A stretch of 64,000 nt of DNA from DAOTWA01 sp963702935. GTDB lineage: Bacteria > Chloroflexota > Anaerolineae > Anaerolineales > Anaerolineaceae. Below, one piece after another: positions 45,621-55,072 of this stretch. Made by a program: the position numbers and the translations under genes. The notes beneath the pieces are model-generated. The model was given only the letters and a program-made list of their open reading frames with translations, was not told the origin of the DNA and did not search any database. Each line of letters starts with the position of its first letter. Position 1 is the stretch's first letter. The DNA lies in assembly GCA_963702935.1 (NCBI GenBank), contig OY969772.1, positions 3,596,001 through 3,660,000 on the forward strand, in the 5' to 3' direction.

Positions 45621-46604
45621 TTACAGATTCCGGTCCACGATATACTCTGCCAGCTCTTCCAGGGAGCTGCGCTCGGAGCTGAGCGGTAAGTTCCTCAAGC
45701 TCTGCAATCCGCGCTCCACGAAGCGGCTGGCTTCCTGGTGGGCGTCCTCGATGGCCCCACTGGCGCGGATGGTTTCCACGAGCTGGGCCGTGCGCGCCTG
45801 GTCCTCGAAGAACTTTTCCCGGCGCAGGAATTGGGCATCCGGGTGGCCGGGATTGGCTTCCAGAAAGCATAGAGCGGGCAATGTGATCAGACCCTGGCGC
45901 AGGTCGCTGCCCACCGGTTTTCCGATGGTGCCTTGTTCGCCGGTGAAGTCCAGGATATCGTCGATGATTTGGAAGGCCATGCCGATCTCGTAGCCGTATT
46001 GGTGAACGTATTCCACCGTTTGGCTGTCGACGTTGCTGATCAGCGCGGCGGTGGTGGTGGAAGTCTCGAAAAGGGAGGCCGTCTTGGCGTAGATGCGCTT
46101 GTAGTACTCCTGCCGGTTGGATTGGCATTGGCTGGAGAACAATTGCGTGATCTCGCCGTTCACGATGACGGAGAGCGTCTCGGCAAAAAGCTTCATCACC
46201 TCCACCGAGTTCGTTTCGGCGGCCAGCTTCGCGGCGCGGGCGAAGATAAAGTCGCCGGTCAGCACTGTGGCTCCGGGAGACCATTGGGAATTCAAGGTGG
46301 GAGTCCCCCGGCGCAGGAGGGATCCATCGATCAGATCGTCGTGAACCAGCGTGGCGGTGTGCAGCATTTCAATGGAAGCGGCTAAAGTGACCAGGCGCTC
46401 GTGATCCCCTTTCAGCATGGAACCGGTCAGAAGGGTGAGGGCCGGGCGGATACGCTTGCCGCCCGCAGCGATTAAAAGCTCCAGCGCAGATTTCAGATCG
46501 CTGTGATTCCCGTTTGCTTGCGCAAGCATCAAGGCCTCGACCTCGAGGATACTTTCATGGACAGGAATGAGAAATGAGGTCGTATTCAATCTTAGACTCC
46601 CCAA
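45621..46604 (-). CDS. trans-polyprenyl diphosphate synthase
   Basis: 327 residues. It chain-elongates isoprenoid diphosphates for quinone tails or undecaprenyl-type lipids. First Asp-rich motif LVHDDLIDGSLLRRGTPT (FARM), second motif IIDDILDFTGEQGTIGKPVG (SARM), GGKRIRPAL and the substrate-binding SDLRQGLITLPAL are present. Size fits the long-chain E-type enzymes (IspB/HepT-like). The start overlaps the tatD stop by 13 bases, so tatD and this gene are cotranscribed. Product length cannot be fixed from sequence. Confidence 0.92.
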   Translation of the reverse strand: MGSLRLNTTSFLIPVHESILEVEALMLAQANGNHSDLKSALELLIAAGGKRIRPALTLLTGSMLKGDHERLVTLAASIEMLHTATLVHDDLIDGSLLRRGTPTLNSQWSPGATVLTGDFIFARAAKLAAETNSVEVMKLFAETLSVIVNGEITQLFSSQCQSNRQEYYKRIYAKTASLFETSTTTAALISNVDSQTVEYVHQYGYEIGMAFQIIDDILDFTGEQGTIGKPVGSDLRQGLITLPALCFLEANPGHPDAQFLRREKFFEDQARTAQLVETIRASGAIEDAHQEASRFVERGLQSLRNLPLSSERSSLEELAEYIVDRNL

Positions 46605-47395
46605 GCGAACAATTTGGCCGCGTTTTCGGTAGTGATTTGAGCCACGCTGCTGATGGATTGATGATGTAGATCAGCAATCTTCTCGGCGATGAGGCGCACG
46701 TTGGCTGGCTCGTTCCTTCGTCCACGCAATGGATGCGGCGACAAAAAAGGAGCGTCAGTCTCGATTAGCAGATGCTCTAACGGCAAGGTGGCAATGATCG
46801 CTTGTCGATCAGGGGCATTCTTAAATGTCACAGGTCCACTCACACCAATATAAAAGTTTAATCGCATGGCCTCCTGGGCAGCTTCCAATGAGCCTTCGAA
46901 CGAGTGCAGCACGCCTGGCCGCCCGGAAAGAGGGTTGCCCAAGTCTCGCAGGCGGTTGCACCAATTTCGCAAGATAGAAAGCAAATCCTCCATCGCCTGG
47001 CGGCTATGCACAACCACAGGCAGTCCAACTTCGCCGGCCAGCTCGAGCTGCGCCTGAAAGGCTTCCTTCTGAAGCGCCGGCGGGGCATCCTCGCGGTAAT
47101 AATCCAGGCCGATTTCCCCGATGGCCACAACCTTGGGGCGGCTGGCCAGGTCTCGCAATTCGGCCAGAGCAGCCTCGTTCCAGGTGGAAGCCGCCTCAGG
47201 ATGGACGCCGACGGCTGCGTAAATCGCCGGCTGGCTCTCGGCTATCCCCAGCGCAGAGCGGCTGGTTTCCACGTCCACGCCGGGATTTAAGATGCGCTGC
47301 AACCCGCTTTCCCAGGCGCGTTCTAAAACATTGGATCGGTCGCTGTCGAAAGTGTCAAAGTTCAGGTGGCAATGCGTGTCGGTAAGAGGAAGCAA
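46592..47395 (-). CDS. tatD: TatD-family metal-dependent hydrolase/DNase
   Basis: 267 residues, TIM-barrel amidohydrolase-like: DTHCHLNFDTF (metal His pair), AVGVHPEAAS, AIGEIGLDYYRE with the bridging Glu, LPVVVHSRQAMEDLL, GVLHSFEGSLE and LIETDAPFLSPHPLRGRRNEP at the C-terminal face. This matches the TatD/YcfH family, 3'-5' exonucleases in DNA repair. It begins 1 base after the phosphohexomutase stop side and forms an operon with the polyprenyl synthase. Confidence 0.92.
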   Translation of the reverse strand: MLPLTDTHCHLNFDTFDSDRSNVLERAWESGLQRILNPGVDVETSRSALGIAESQPAIYAAVGVHPEAASTWNEAALAELRDLASRPKVVAIGEIGLDYYREDAPPALQKEAFQAQLELAGEVGLPVVVHSRQAMEDLLSILRNWCNRLRDLGNPLSGRPGVLHSFEGSLEAAQEAMRLNFYIGVSGPVTFKNAPDRQAIIATLPLEHLLIETDAPFLSPHPLRGRRNEPANVRLIAEKIADLHHQSISSVAQITTENAAKLFAWGV

Positions 47396-48818
47396 TTATA
47401 CCAACCCTGCGATCCGCAGGCCATCCTGTAAAATAGCCTGTACTTTGTCTGCGTGGCTGGTCTCGCAATAGACTCGCATGATCGGTTCGGTGCCCGAAAA
47501 GCGGATCAGCAACCAGCCGCCGTCTTCCAAACTAAATTTATAGCCGTCCATAGAATTCAGGCCGTCCACCTTGAGGCCGCCGATGGTGGCCGGCCGGGCC
47601 TCCAGGATCGTTTTTTCCCGCGTCGCGTGATCTCCGGAGAAAGCGCGGTCGATGCGGTCGTAATAATGTGGCCCCACCTTGCTGAACAGCAGGTCGATCA
47701 ACCCGGAAGGCTTGCGCTTCAACTTCACCATCATGTCCAGGATGAATAAACCTGCCAGGATGCCGTCCCGCTCGGGGACGTTGCCGCGGAAGGCGTAGCC
47801 GCCCGATTCTTCTCCGCCAATCAGGGCATCCGTCTCCAGCATCTTGGGAGCGACGTATTTGAAGCCGACGCCGGTCTCGTAAACCGGCACGTTGTACATT
47901 TTCCCCAGGATGCCTAACATGCTGGTGGTAGAAAGGGTTTTTACGATGGGGCCGCGCAGACCGCGCACTTCCAGAAGATAGTAAGCCAGGAGGGCGTATA
48001 CCTGAAGCTGGTTGACAAAATTGCCCTTTTCATCGCCTACTCCCAGGCGGTCGGCGTCTCCATCGGTCACCAGCAGCACGTCCGCTTTTTGTTCCACGGT
48101 GGTGCGCAGACCAACGTCGATGTTGGGCGGAATGGGCTCGGGGCGCTTCATCTCCGGGAAAATAGGATTGCGCGTATCGTGGATCTCTGTGACCCTGGTC
48201 TTGCCGCCGGACAAAAGGCGGGTGAACCAGCCTGCGCCGTTGCCCCACATCGCATCCACCACAATGTTGAGGCCGGCCTCCCGGATCGGCTCAAGGTCGA
48301 TCAGGTCGTGCAGGTGTTCGATGTAAGCTGGGGCAGGGTCGAAAACCTGGCACAATCCTTTTTCTTTGGCCTCGGCCAGGGGCATGCGCTTTACTTGTTC
48401 GACCGAAGCGGGGATGAGGGACTCGATCTCCTTCAGGCCCATCCGGATCGATGGCTCCGCCGTGCTCGTCCCTGACTTTGAAGCCGTTATCAGTAGGCGG
48501 GTTGTGGGAAGCGGTAATATTGACGGCTCCGGCCGCTTTGAGATTGACGGCCGAGAAAGCGATCACCGGGGTGGGGGTAGGGCCGTCGGTCAGGTAGATG
48601 CGAAACCCGTTGGCAGCCAATACCTCTGTGACGGCGGCGGCGAAGTTTTCCGAGTGGAAGCGCTTATCGTGCCCCACGACGATCCATTCATTTTTCTTCC
48701 CCAGCTTCAAGAAATAAGAAGCGAAGCCTTGCGTACAACGTCGCACGTTGTCGAATGTATAATCCTCTGCAATTTCACCGCGCCAACCGTCTGTCCCAAA
48801 ATGAATAATCTGAGACAT
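47396..48818 (-). CDS. phosphoglucomutase/phosphomannomutase (one inserted base)
   Basis: About 473 residues after joining. The N-terminal half starts MSQIIHFGTDGWRGEIAED and carries the active-site phosphoserine loop TASHNPPTDNGFKV. A break near 48450 (one extra base in CCGGATGGGC) separates it from the rest, which shows the metal loop TDGDADRLGVGD, GEESGGYAFRGNVPERDG and the phosphate-binding RFSGTEPIMRVYCE. All four catalytic loops are present. The enzyme links glucose-1-P and glucose-6-P or mannose phosphates for cell-wall and polysaccharide precursors. The start was chosen at 48818, where the conserved FGTDGWRG motif lies at the usual distance. Confidence 0.9.
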
Positions 48819-48951
48819 TATTCCTCCCAAATGTGAGAATAAGAACAATAATCCCAATTATATCAGCGGATGGATTATGGCGAAAGAGGATGTAAAAGGT
48901 CTGGCGTGCTATAATCAATAACTAAATCGATACCGGTAGACAAGAGAGTAC

Positions 48952-48978
48952 AGTACATGGAGTACATGGAGTACATGG
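48952..48978 (+). repeat. three tandem copies of a 9-base repeat in the leader of the cysteine desulfurase
   Basis: AGTACATGG occurs three times head to tail (48952-48960, 48961-48969 and 48970-48978), followed by a decayed fourth copy AGAACGTGG. Each copy carries an ATG, and a GGAG spans each junction, so the repeat offers several start and ribosome-binding sites in one frame. Confidence 0.9.
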
Positions 48979-48992
48979 AGAACGTGGGATGA
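48957..48992 (+). CDS. 11-residue leader peptide coupled to the cysteine desulfurase
   Basis: ATG at 48957 opens MEYMEYMENVG, built from the 9-base repeats (M-E-Y units). Its TGA stop (48990-48992) overlaps the ATG (48989-48991) of the desulfurase as ATGA. A TATAAT sits at 48910-48915, so the peptide would be in the 5' part of the mRNA. No Cys codons are present, so it is not a simple cysteine attenuator. Translational coupling is the likelier effect. It could be chance, but the repeat keeps the frame open. Confidence 0.45.
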   Translation: MEYMEYMENVG

Positions 48993-50150
48993 AGTCTTCC
49001 TCGACGATCTATATGGATTATGCGGCAACAACCCCGGTGGACGCGCGCGTTCTAGCGGCGATGTTGCCTTACTTTTCGGATACTTTCGGGAACCCATCCT
49101 CGGTGCATTTTTACGGGCAGCAGGCCGAGGCGGCCCTGGAGAATTCCCGGCAGGTGGTGGCCGACGCGCTGCGCTGCCGGGCAGACGAGGTGATCTTCAC
49201 CGCCTGCGGCACGGAGAGCGATAACCTGGCATTGCGGGGCGCAGCGATGGCGGCCAGGAGCAGGAATGGCGCCAACCACCTGCTGATTTCCCCGGTGGAG
49301 CACCATGCCGTGACCCTGACGGCTCGTCAACTGGAGGAATTCTACGGCTTCGAGCTGGAATTCTTGCCGGTCGATGCCTTTGGACAGGTGGATCCCCAGG
49401 AAGTCGCCGAGCGCATCCGCCCTACGACGGCGCTGGTCTCGGTGATCTACGCCAACAACGAGATCGGGACGATCAACCCGATTGCGGAGATCGGCAGAAT
49501 CTGCCGGGAGCGCGGCGTGACTTTCCATACGGACGCCGTTCAGGCCGCCGCGCACCTGCCGATCGACGTTCAGGCGGAGAATATCGACCTGATGTCAATC
49601 GGGGCGCATAAATTCTATGGCCCCAAAGGGGCAGGAGCGCTTTACGTGCGTAAGGGCACCCCCCTCATCCCCTCTCAGACGGGCGGCGGCCAGGAATTCT
49701 GGTCTGCGCGCCGGGACACAGAATATCCCTTACATCGTTGGCCTGGCAGAGGCTTTGCGCCTGGCGCAAGAAGAGCACGGGCAGCGCACCGGCGCGCTGT
49801 TGCCGCTAAGGGATCGTTTGATCGGCCAGGTTCTGGAGGAAATTCCGCGCGCCAAGCTGACCGGGCACCCTTCTCAGCGGCTGCCCAACCACGCCAGCTT
49901 CGTTTTCGAAGGGGTGGATGGCAACCAGCTCTTGATGCTGCTGGACGTCGCCGGGTTCGCGTGTTCCTCAGGCTCGGCCTGCAAAACGGGCAACCCCGAG
50001 CCTTCCGACGTGCTGGTCTCCCTGGGCTTGCAGCGCGCCTGGGCGTTAGGCTCTCTGAGAGTGACGTTAGGCAAGGACAGCCGCGCTGAAGACATCAGCA
50101 GGTTCCTGGATACTCTCCCCGGCCTGGCGGCCAGGGTGCGCGCGTCCTGA
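48989..50150 (+). CDS. cysteine desulfurase, NifS/IscS type (one inserted base)
   Basis: About 386 residues after joining two frames at 49705. PLP enzyme that releases persulfide sulfur from cysteine. MDYAATTPVDARVL, ACGTESDNLAL, SPVEHHAVTLTA, SVIYANNEIGT, HTDAVQAAAHLP and the PLP Lys in SIGAHKFYGPKGAG are in the first part. RAGTQNIPYIVGLAEAL and the active Cys loop FACSSGSACKTG are in the second. The extra base is a T in GAATTCTGGTCTGCG. The next gene, mnmA, starts 12 bases later, so this enzyme is probably its sulfur donor. No IscU, SufB or IscR gene is in the window. Confidence 0.92.
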
Positions 50151-50162
50151 GGGAGTTCGGGA

Positions 50163-51266
50163 ATGATGATGAACGACCCCTCGACGGTCGTCGTGGCTAT
50201 GAGCGGCGGCGTGGACAGCTCGGTGGCCGCGGCGTTGCTCGTGGAGCAGGGCTACCGCGTCATCGGCATGATGCTGCGCCTGTGGAGCGAGCCGGGCTCA
50301 GAACAGTACAACCGCTGCTGCACGCCGGATGCCATGGCTCAGGCGCGGCGGGTGGCCGCTCAGTTGGGCATCCCTTTTTACGCCGTCGATGCCAGGGAAG
50401 CCTTCCACGCCAACGTAGTCAAAGCTTTTGTGGACGGCTACGTGGAGGGGGTGACCCCCAATCCGTGTCTGACGTGCAACCGCGGCATTCGTTGGGGGCT
50501 GCTGCTCGAACAGGCTCTATCCGTGGGGGCCGACTACCTGGCGACCGGCCACTACGTTCGCTTGCGCAAGGACGCCGGGGGCCAATTCAGGCTGTACCGC
50601 GCGGTGGACGAAAATAAGGATCAATCCTACGTGTTGAGCGTGCTCAACCAGGAGCAGCTCGCCCATAGCCTGTTCCCCCTGGGAGAAATGACCAAGCCCC
50701 AGGTCAGGCAAGCCGCGCGCGACCTGGGGCTGCCGGTGGCCGAGCGCCCGGAGAGCCAGGATCTGTGCTTCCTGGGGAATGGAGATTACCGTTCCTTTCT
50801 GGGGCGCCACGTCCCCGAAGTGAAACAGCCGGGCACCATTCGTAGCAGTTCCGGTGCGGTGCTGGGAGAGCACGCCGGCCTGGCGTTTTACACGATCGGA
50901 CAGCGCAAGGGCCTGGGGCTGGCTTCTCCCCAGCCTTTATACGTTTTGGAAAAGGACGTCGCCAACAATGTGCTGATCGTGGGCGCGAAAGAAGAACTGG
51001 GCCAGGATCGATTGACCGCCGTCCGCGCTAATTGGGTCAACGGGCAAGCGCCGCAGGCTCCATTTCGCGCGCAGGTGAAGATCCGCTACAAGGCCGAGCC
51101 GGCCTGGGGAGTGGTCACCCCTGTGGAGGCGAGCCGCTTCCAGGTGCAATTCGACCAGCCACTCAGGGACATTACTCCCGGACAGGCAGCCGTCGTTTAC
51201 GCTGAAGAGGAAGTCCTGGGGGGTGGGATTATAATGGCGCAATCTAATCTTCGGCAAACGAGGTAA
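50163..51266 (+). CDS. mnmA: tRNA-specific 2-thiouridylase
   Basis: 367 residues. It activates U34 of tRNA-Lys, Glu and Gln with ATP and inserts sulfur. PP-loop VVAMSGGVDSSVAAALL, the first catalytic Cys in TPNPCLTCNRGIRWG, ATGHYVRL, KDQSYVLSVL and the second Cys in SQDLCFLGNGDYR are seen. The C-terminal beta-barrel follows (FYTIGQRKGLG, KIRYKAEPAWG). There is a CC pair near residue 52 (NRCCTPDA) that is common in this family. It is cotranscribed with the cysteine desulfurase upstream and a small membrane protein downstream. Confidence 0.95.
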   Translation: MMMNDPSTVVVAMSGGVDSSVAAALLVEQGYRVIGMMLRLWSEPGSEQYNRCCTPDAMAQARRVAAQLGIPFYAVDAREAFHANVVKAFVDGYVEGVTPNPCLTCNRGIRWGLLLEQALSVGADYLATGHYVRLRKDAGGQFRLYRAVDENKDQSYVLSVLNQEQLAHSLFPLGEMTKPQVRQAARDLGLPVAERPESQDLCFLGNGDYRSFLGRHVPEVKQPGTIRSSSGAVLGEHAGLAFYTIGQRKGLGLASPQPLYVLEKDVANNVLIVGAKEELGQDRLTAVRANWVNGQAPQAPFRAQVKIRYKAEPAWGVVTPVEASRFQVQFDQPLRDITPGQAAVVYAEEEVLGGGIIMAQSNLRQTR

Positions 51267-51272
51267 GCCCGC

Positions 51273-51542
51273 ATGACTCTGCCTGCCTTTTTATTCGGCT
51301 TTCTGGTATCGACTTTGTATGGAGCGGCCTTTCACTTGTGGAGGGGCGGCAGCCTGCCTCGCCTGGCGCTTTACCTGGCTTTGAGCTGGGTGGGGTTTGG
51401 GCTGGGCCATTTGCTGGGGGAGCGCCTGTCGTGGACATTCTTTGGCATAGGGCCGCTCAATCTGGGCATGGCGACCCTGGGCAGCCTGGTTTTCCTGGCG
51501 GCAGGCTACTGGCTGAGTCTGGTGCAAGTCGAAAAGAGATAA
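51273..51542 (+). CDS. small three-helix membrane protein, hypothetical
   Basis: 89 residues with three hydrophobic segments (near 3-18, 26-48 and 58-82), a RGGSLPRLALYLA loop and a charged VQVEKR tail. It follows mnmA by 6 bases, so it is probably the last gene of the desulfurase-mnmA operon. No family is recognised; I cannot assign a function. Confidence 0.65.
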   Translation: MTLPAFLFGFLVSTLYGAAFHLWRGGSLPRLALYLALSWVGFGLGHLLGERLSWTFFGIGPLNLGMATLGSLVFLAAGYWLSLVQVEKR

Positions 51543-51545
51543 AGA

Positions 51546-51572
51546 AAGTCCCCTCGGTGGAGCGGGGGGACT
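51546..51572. terminator. bidirectional terminator hairpin
   Basis: AAGTCCCC (51546-51553) pairs with GGGGACTT (51565-51572), ending the plus-strand desulfurase operon and the minus-strand cold-shock gene. The plus-direction tail is TTAATCTTT. The minus-direction tail is TTTCTTT, giving a usable U-tract both ways. Confidence 0.75.
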
Positions 51573-51601
51573 TAATCTTTCCTGGTGATTTACAGTGTAA
51601 A

Positions 51602-51811
51602 TTACAGGAGCTTGACCTGGGCAGCCTGAAGGCCCTTGGGGCCCTTCTCAATGGTGAACTCGACCTGCTGGCCCTCTTCCAGATTGCGGAAGCCATCAGC
51701 AACAATTGCGGTGTAGTGTACGAAGACGTCGGGGCCGCCCTCCCGTTGGATAAAGCCGTACCCCTTGCTCGTATTGAACCATTTGACGATTCCGGTTACA
51801 CGTTCGCTCAT
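51602..51811 (-). CDS. cspA: cold-shock protein, CspA family
   Basis: 69 residues: single OB-fold with WFNTSKGYGFI (RNP1), DVFVHYTAI (RNP2) and VEFTIEKGPKGLQA. It binds single-stranded RNA and DNA and melts mRNA structure at low temperature. The promoter lies about 185 bases upstream, leaving a ~175-base 5' leader, as expected for thermoregulated csp genes. Confidence 0.95.
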   Translation of the reverse strand: MSERVTGIVKWFNTSKGYGFIQREGGPDVFVHYTAIVADGFRNLEEGQQVEFTIEKGPKGLQAAQVKLL

Positions 51812-51995
51812 TTGTTAAACTCCTGACTAACTAAGAAAGAATGGTTGATGATGGCATGCATGTGGTCAATCCTGTAGCAGTCGTGTATCACTGGCAAGGG
51901 GCCAGGAACAAACAACCGGTCAGAACAAAGGACCTGTTCGGACCGGGGTGTTACAACGAAGTCCAGCGAGAACACACGTGCCATACGATAAAGTT

Positions 51996-52026
51996 ATTTT
52001 AACAGAATTTTAATATTATTTGTCAA
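51996..52026 (-). promoter_or_regulatory. candidate cspA promoter, with a long 5' leader
   Basis: On the minus strand TTGACA (52021-52026) and TGTTAAAAT (extended -10, TAAAAT at 51996-52001) are 19 bases apart in a very AT-rich block. The spacing is long but the extended TG motif may compensate. Transcription would start near 51988, about 176 bases before the cspA ATG. I see nothing else in 51812-52209 except the start of the next gene's leader. Confidence 0.5.
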
Positions 52027-52209
52027 GTGATTTTAATAACCCCCGTGCTACACTTCGATATCACCCACCTGTCAATTTACTCAGAACGGGTGATATTGGC
52101 CCATCTTCGCGCTTTGTAGGCTAAACCTGGCCGGATGTGGGTAAAATTATAGGATTGGTTTTTATGCGCTAAAAAGTTCTCTTATCTTTTTGTTCAATGG
52201 AGCAATCAA

Positions 52210-53065
52210 GTGTCCTGGAATTTAAACGGTACGCACGCACAAGCCGGCGACCTGGCCCAGTTAGCCGGTCTGCGCAACAAGAGTTTTATCATTCAGCTCG
52301 TTCCGGGGGCGGTGTTTCAAACCCACCGGGGCGTGCTCGATCACGACAACCTGATTGGCCTGCCCTGGGGTAGCCAGGTCTTCAGCCATCAGGGCAGCCC
52401 CTTCTTTTTGTTGCAGCCTTCGTTGGGCGATCTGCTGCGGGGCACCAAGCGCAACACTCAGAATTCTGTATCCTAAGGAAATCGGCTTTATTCTGGTTCA
52501 GATGGGCATCGGGCCGGGCCAGCACGTCTTGGAAGCGGGAACGGGTTCCGGGGCGCTGACCACGGCTTTGGCCTATCTGGTGGGCAAGGAAGGCCACGTC
52601 ACTTCTTACGAGGTGCGCCCCGAATTTCAGCGGCTGGCGCAGGCCAACCTCAAACGGGTTGGCCTGGAAGAGCGGGTCACCTTCAAGCTCAAGGATATTC
52701 GAGAGGGGTTCGAAGAGGAGAACGTGGATGCGTTGTTCCTGGACGTGGCCAACCCTTATGATTACACGGCCCAGGTGCGGGCAGCGCTCAAGCTCGGGGG
52801 ATTCTTCGGCAGCATCTTGCCGACCACCAACCAGGTGACCAAGCTGTTGATTGCGCTACGCCAGGAGCATTTTGCGTTTCTGGACGTTTGCGAAATTATG
52901 CTGCGTTATTACAAGCCCGAGCCGGACCGGCTGCGGCCCACAGACCGCATGGTCGCCCACACCGGCTATTTGATCTTTGGCCGTCCGATCTTGTTGGTAG
53001 AAAATAGCGCCGGCCAGGAGCTGCTGGCGGAGGTCAATTCGGAGCGGGAAGAGGAAAACGCTTAA
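52210..53065 (+). CDS. trmI: tRNA (adenine-N1-)-methyltransferase, TrmI type (one inserted base)
   Basis: About 284 residues after joining at 52465 (one extra A in CAGAATTCTG). The GTG at 52210 starts an N-terminal beta domain (SFIIQLVPGAVFQTHRGVL, IIGLPWGS-like), followed by TQILYPKEIGFIL. The SAM domain has motif I VLEAGTGSGALTTALAYLVG, the acidic motif II SYEVRPEFQRLAQ and the catalytic-region DALFLDVANPYDY. TrmI makes m1A58 in the T-loop. The match with the family is close apart from the frame break. Confidence 0.9.
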
Positions 53066-53089
53066 AATCTTTACCCGGAGGTTGGTAGC

Positions 53090-54273
53090 ATGTGGCGAAG
53101 ACGTTCCAGAATTCGGAGGCTTTTCGGCGACGTGGGCGTGGACAGGCGCACCTGGGAGGCCCAGTTGACTCAAGCCCACCAGCTCTTTTCACAAGGCCAA
53201 TATATCCAGGCGGCTGAGATCTCGAGAGTCTGGCCCCCTCTGCGCCGCGCCGGGCGGCGAGCTTCTACCTGCAAGCCGGCCGGGCGCGCCTGTACGCCGG
53301 CCAAGCCGACCAGAGCCTGGTCACATTCGAGCAGGGCTTTTCCATGTTGATCGAAAGGGGCCGGTGGCGGTCGGCGCGCAGGTTGTCAGCGCAGGTCGTG
53401 GCGGAGATGGAAAAACTCAAGTTTCACACGCAGGCTCAGGCGCTAAGCGCCTGGCTCCAACAACGGATGCTGGGGATGCCCGAGGCGAGCGCCCCGGAGT
53501 CGATACCCCCGGCCGGGCGGCCTCGCCTGCCTTTGAAATGCCCTTCTTGCGGCGGGTCGGTCAACCCGGAAGAAGTAGAGTGGCTGGATGACAAGACCGC
53601 GGAATGCGCGTATTGTGGAAGCGCTATTCGCGCCGAGGGAGCTTCGCCGTGGCGTTTTAATGGAAGCATCGCGCTAACGGCTGAGGAGATGAGTGAGCTG
53701 CTCAAACGACCCGCTGCGCCTCTCTATTCCGAGCGGGCATTGGCCGGCTCCCTCTTCCCGGAGGGTGAAGCGCGCTGCGCCGCCGTATTGATCCCCTTGC
53801 TCCGCAGCAAAGGCGAATGGCAGGTCTTATTCATCCGGCGCACGGACACCGTGCAGGAGCACAAAGGCCAGGTGGCTTTTCCGGGGGGAGGTTGTGAGCC
53901 TCAGGATAAGAACCAGGAGGAGACGGCCCTGCGCGAGGCTCAGGAAGAGATCGGGTTGCAGCCGCAGGACGTGCGCATCTTGGGCCGCCTGCCGGAATTT
54001 GTGACGATCACGAATTACTCTATCGCCCCTTTCGTGGGCATCTTCCCCTGGCCCTATCCGCTCGTCATGGAACCGCAAGAGGTCGATAGGATTTTTACCA
54101 TTCCCCTGGGATGGTTGGCCGATCCTGCCCATCGCGAGGTGCGCTCCTTCGTCCGCAATGGGCAGGTGCACCGGGATGGAGTGATCTACTTCCAGCCATA
54201 CGATGGCGAGCTACTCTGGGGAGCCAGCGCACGCATGATGGTCGACTTGTTGCATACCTTACAACTGGCTTGA
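53090..54273 (+). CDS. TPR-like and zinc-ribbon N-terminus fused to a NUDIX hydrolase (one frame break)
   Basis: About 394 residues after restoring one missing T near 53222. N-terminal ~110 residues: helical TPR-like pairs (AQLTQAHQLFSQGQYIQAAE, FYLQAGRARLYAGQADQSL, SLVTFEQGFSMLIERG). Then a zinc ribbon (LPLKCPSCGGSV and AECAYCGSAI). The NUDIX domain begins near LTAEEMSELLKR. Its box is GGGCEPQDKNQEETALREAQEEIGL, read in two parts, and PEFVTITNYSIAPFVG is typical of CoA pyrophosphatases. The zinc-ribbon and NUDIX parts share one open frame with no stop between them. It could be a real fusion, or two genes joined by a lost stop. Confidence 0.7.
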
Positions 54274-54284
54274 GTTAAACAAGA

Positions 54285-54306
54285 ACGGCGACCGAAGGGT
54301 CGCCGT
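54285..54306. terminator. bidirectional terminator hairpin
   Basis: ACGGCGACC (54285-54293) and GGTCGCCGT (54298-54306) form a perfect 9-base GC-rich stem with a 4-base loop between the NUDIX (+) and bL25 (-) genes, which converge here. T-tracts are weak on both sides. Confidence 0.65.
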
Positions 54307-54342
54307 CCCATTCTCTAACATGGGAGAGAGTCAGGAAGAGGG

Positions 54343-54990
54343 TTATTTCTCCTCTTCTCCCTCTTCTTCTTTCTTGCCGCGCTCGATGACTTCCGGTTCT
54401 TCTGCGGCAACGACCTCTTCGGCTTCTTCTTCCTCTTCGCCGGTGAAGGTTACCACTGCGATGACCTCTTCGGGGCTGTCCAGGATCTCAACCTTGTCTG
54501 AAAGCTGGATATCCCGCACGTAAATGCCATCGCCGATGTTTGCCAGGCCGGAGATATCCACAGTGATACGCTCGGGCAGGTCCTGGGGCAGGCTTTCGAC
54601 CTCGAGCTCGTTCAGCCCAATGGAGACGTAGCCGTTGTAATCCTTGACTGCCGGGGAAGTACCTTGCAGCTCGATGCCGACCTTCGTGCGGATTTTCTCG
54701 GTCAGTGAGACGACCTGAAAGTCGACGTGCAACAGGCTTCCGCGGATGAAATTGCGCTGTTTCTCTCTTACCAGGGCGGCGTGCTCCTTGCCGTCGAGCT
54801 TGATGGTGACCAGGCTGGAAGCCGTCATGGTGGACAACAGCCGAGACGCTTCGCGTGCGTTCAGCGAAATGGGGGTGGGGTCGAAATGATGGCCGTAAAG
54901 CACGGCCGGGAGCAGACCCTGGCGGCGCAGCGCCCCAACTTGTTTGCCCGTCACGGTTCGACGAGTTGCATCGAGTACTACCTTTTCCAT
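54343..54990 (-). CDS. rplY: large ribosomal subunit protein bL25 (CTC/TL5 type)
   Basis: About 215 residues. bL25 binds 5S rRNA. The N-terminal 5S-binding domain starts MEKVVLDATRRTVTGKQVG and includes LLPAVLYG and LLHVDFQVVS. The C-terminal CTC domain has LPERITVDISGLANIGDGIYV. The tail is very acidic (runs of Glu, EEEEEAEEVVAAEEPE). The ATG at 54990 was chosen because AAGGA lies 8 bases upstream and the family starts this way; 54999 is also possible. Confidence 0.92.
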   Translation of the reverse strand: MEKVVLDATRRTVTGKQVGALRRQGLLPAVLYGHHFDPTPISLNAREASRLLSTMTASSLVTIKLDGKEHAALVREKQRNFIRGSLLHVDFQVVSLTEKIRTKVGIELQGTSPAVKDYNGYVSIGLNELEVESLPQDLPERITVDISGLANIGDGIYVRDIQLSDKVEILDSPEEVIAVVTFTGEEEEEAEEVVAAEEPEVIERGKKEEEGEEEK

Positions 54991-55072
54991 CTTTTCCATC
55001 CTTCGAGCGCCTCTCACCTCATTTTGAGGTTACCCTCGCTCTAAAAAATTAGAATTCGGCTTCCGCCGTGGA

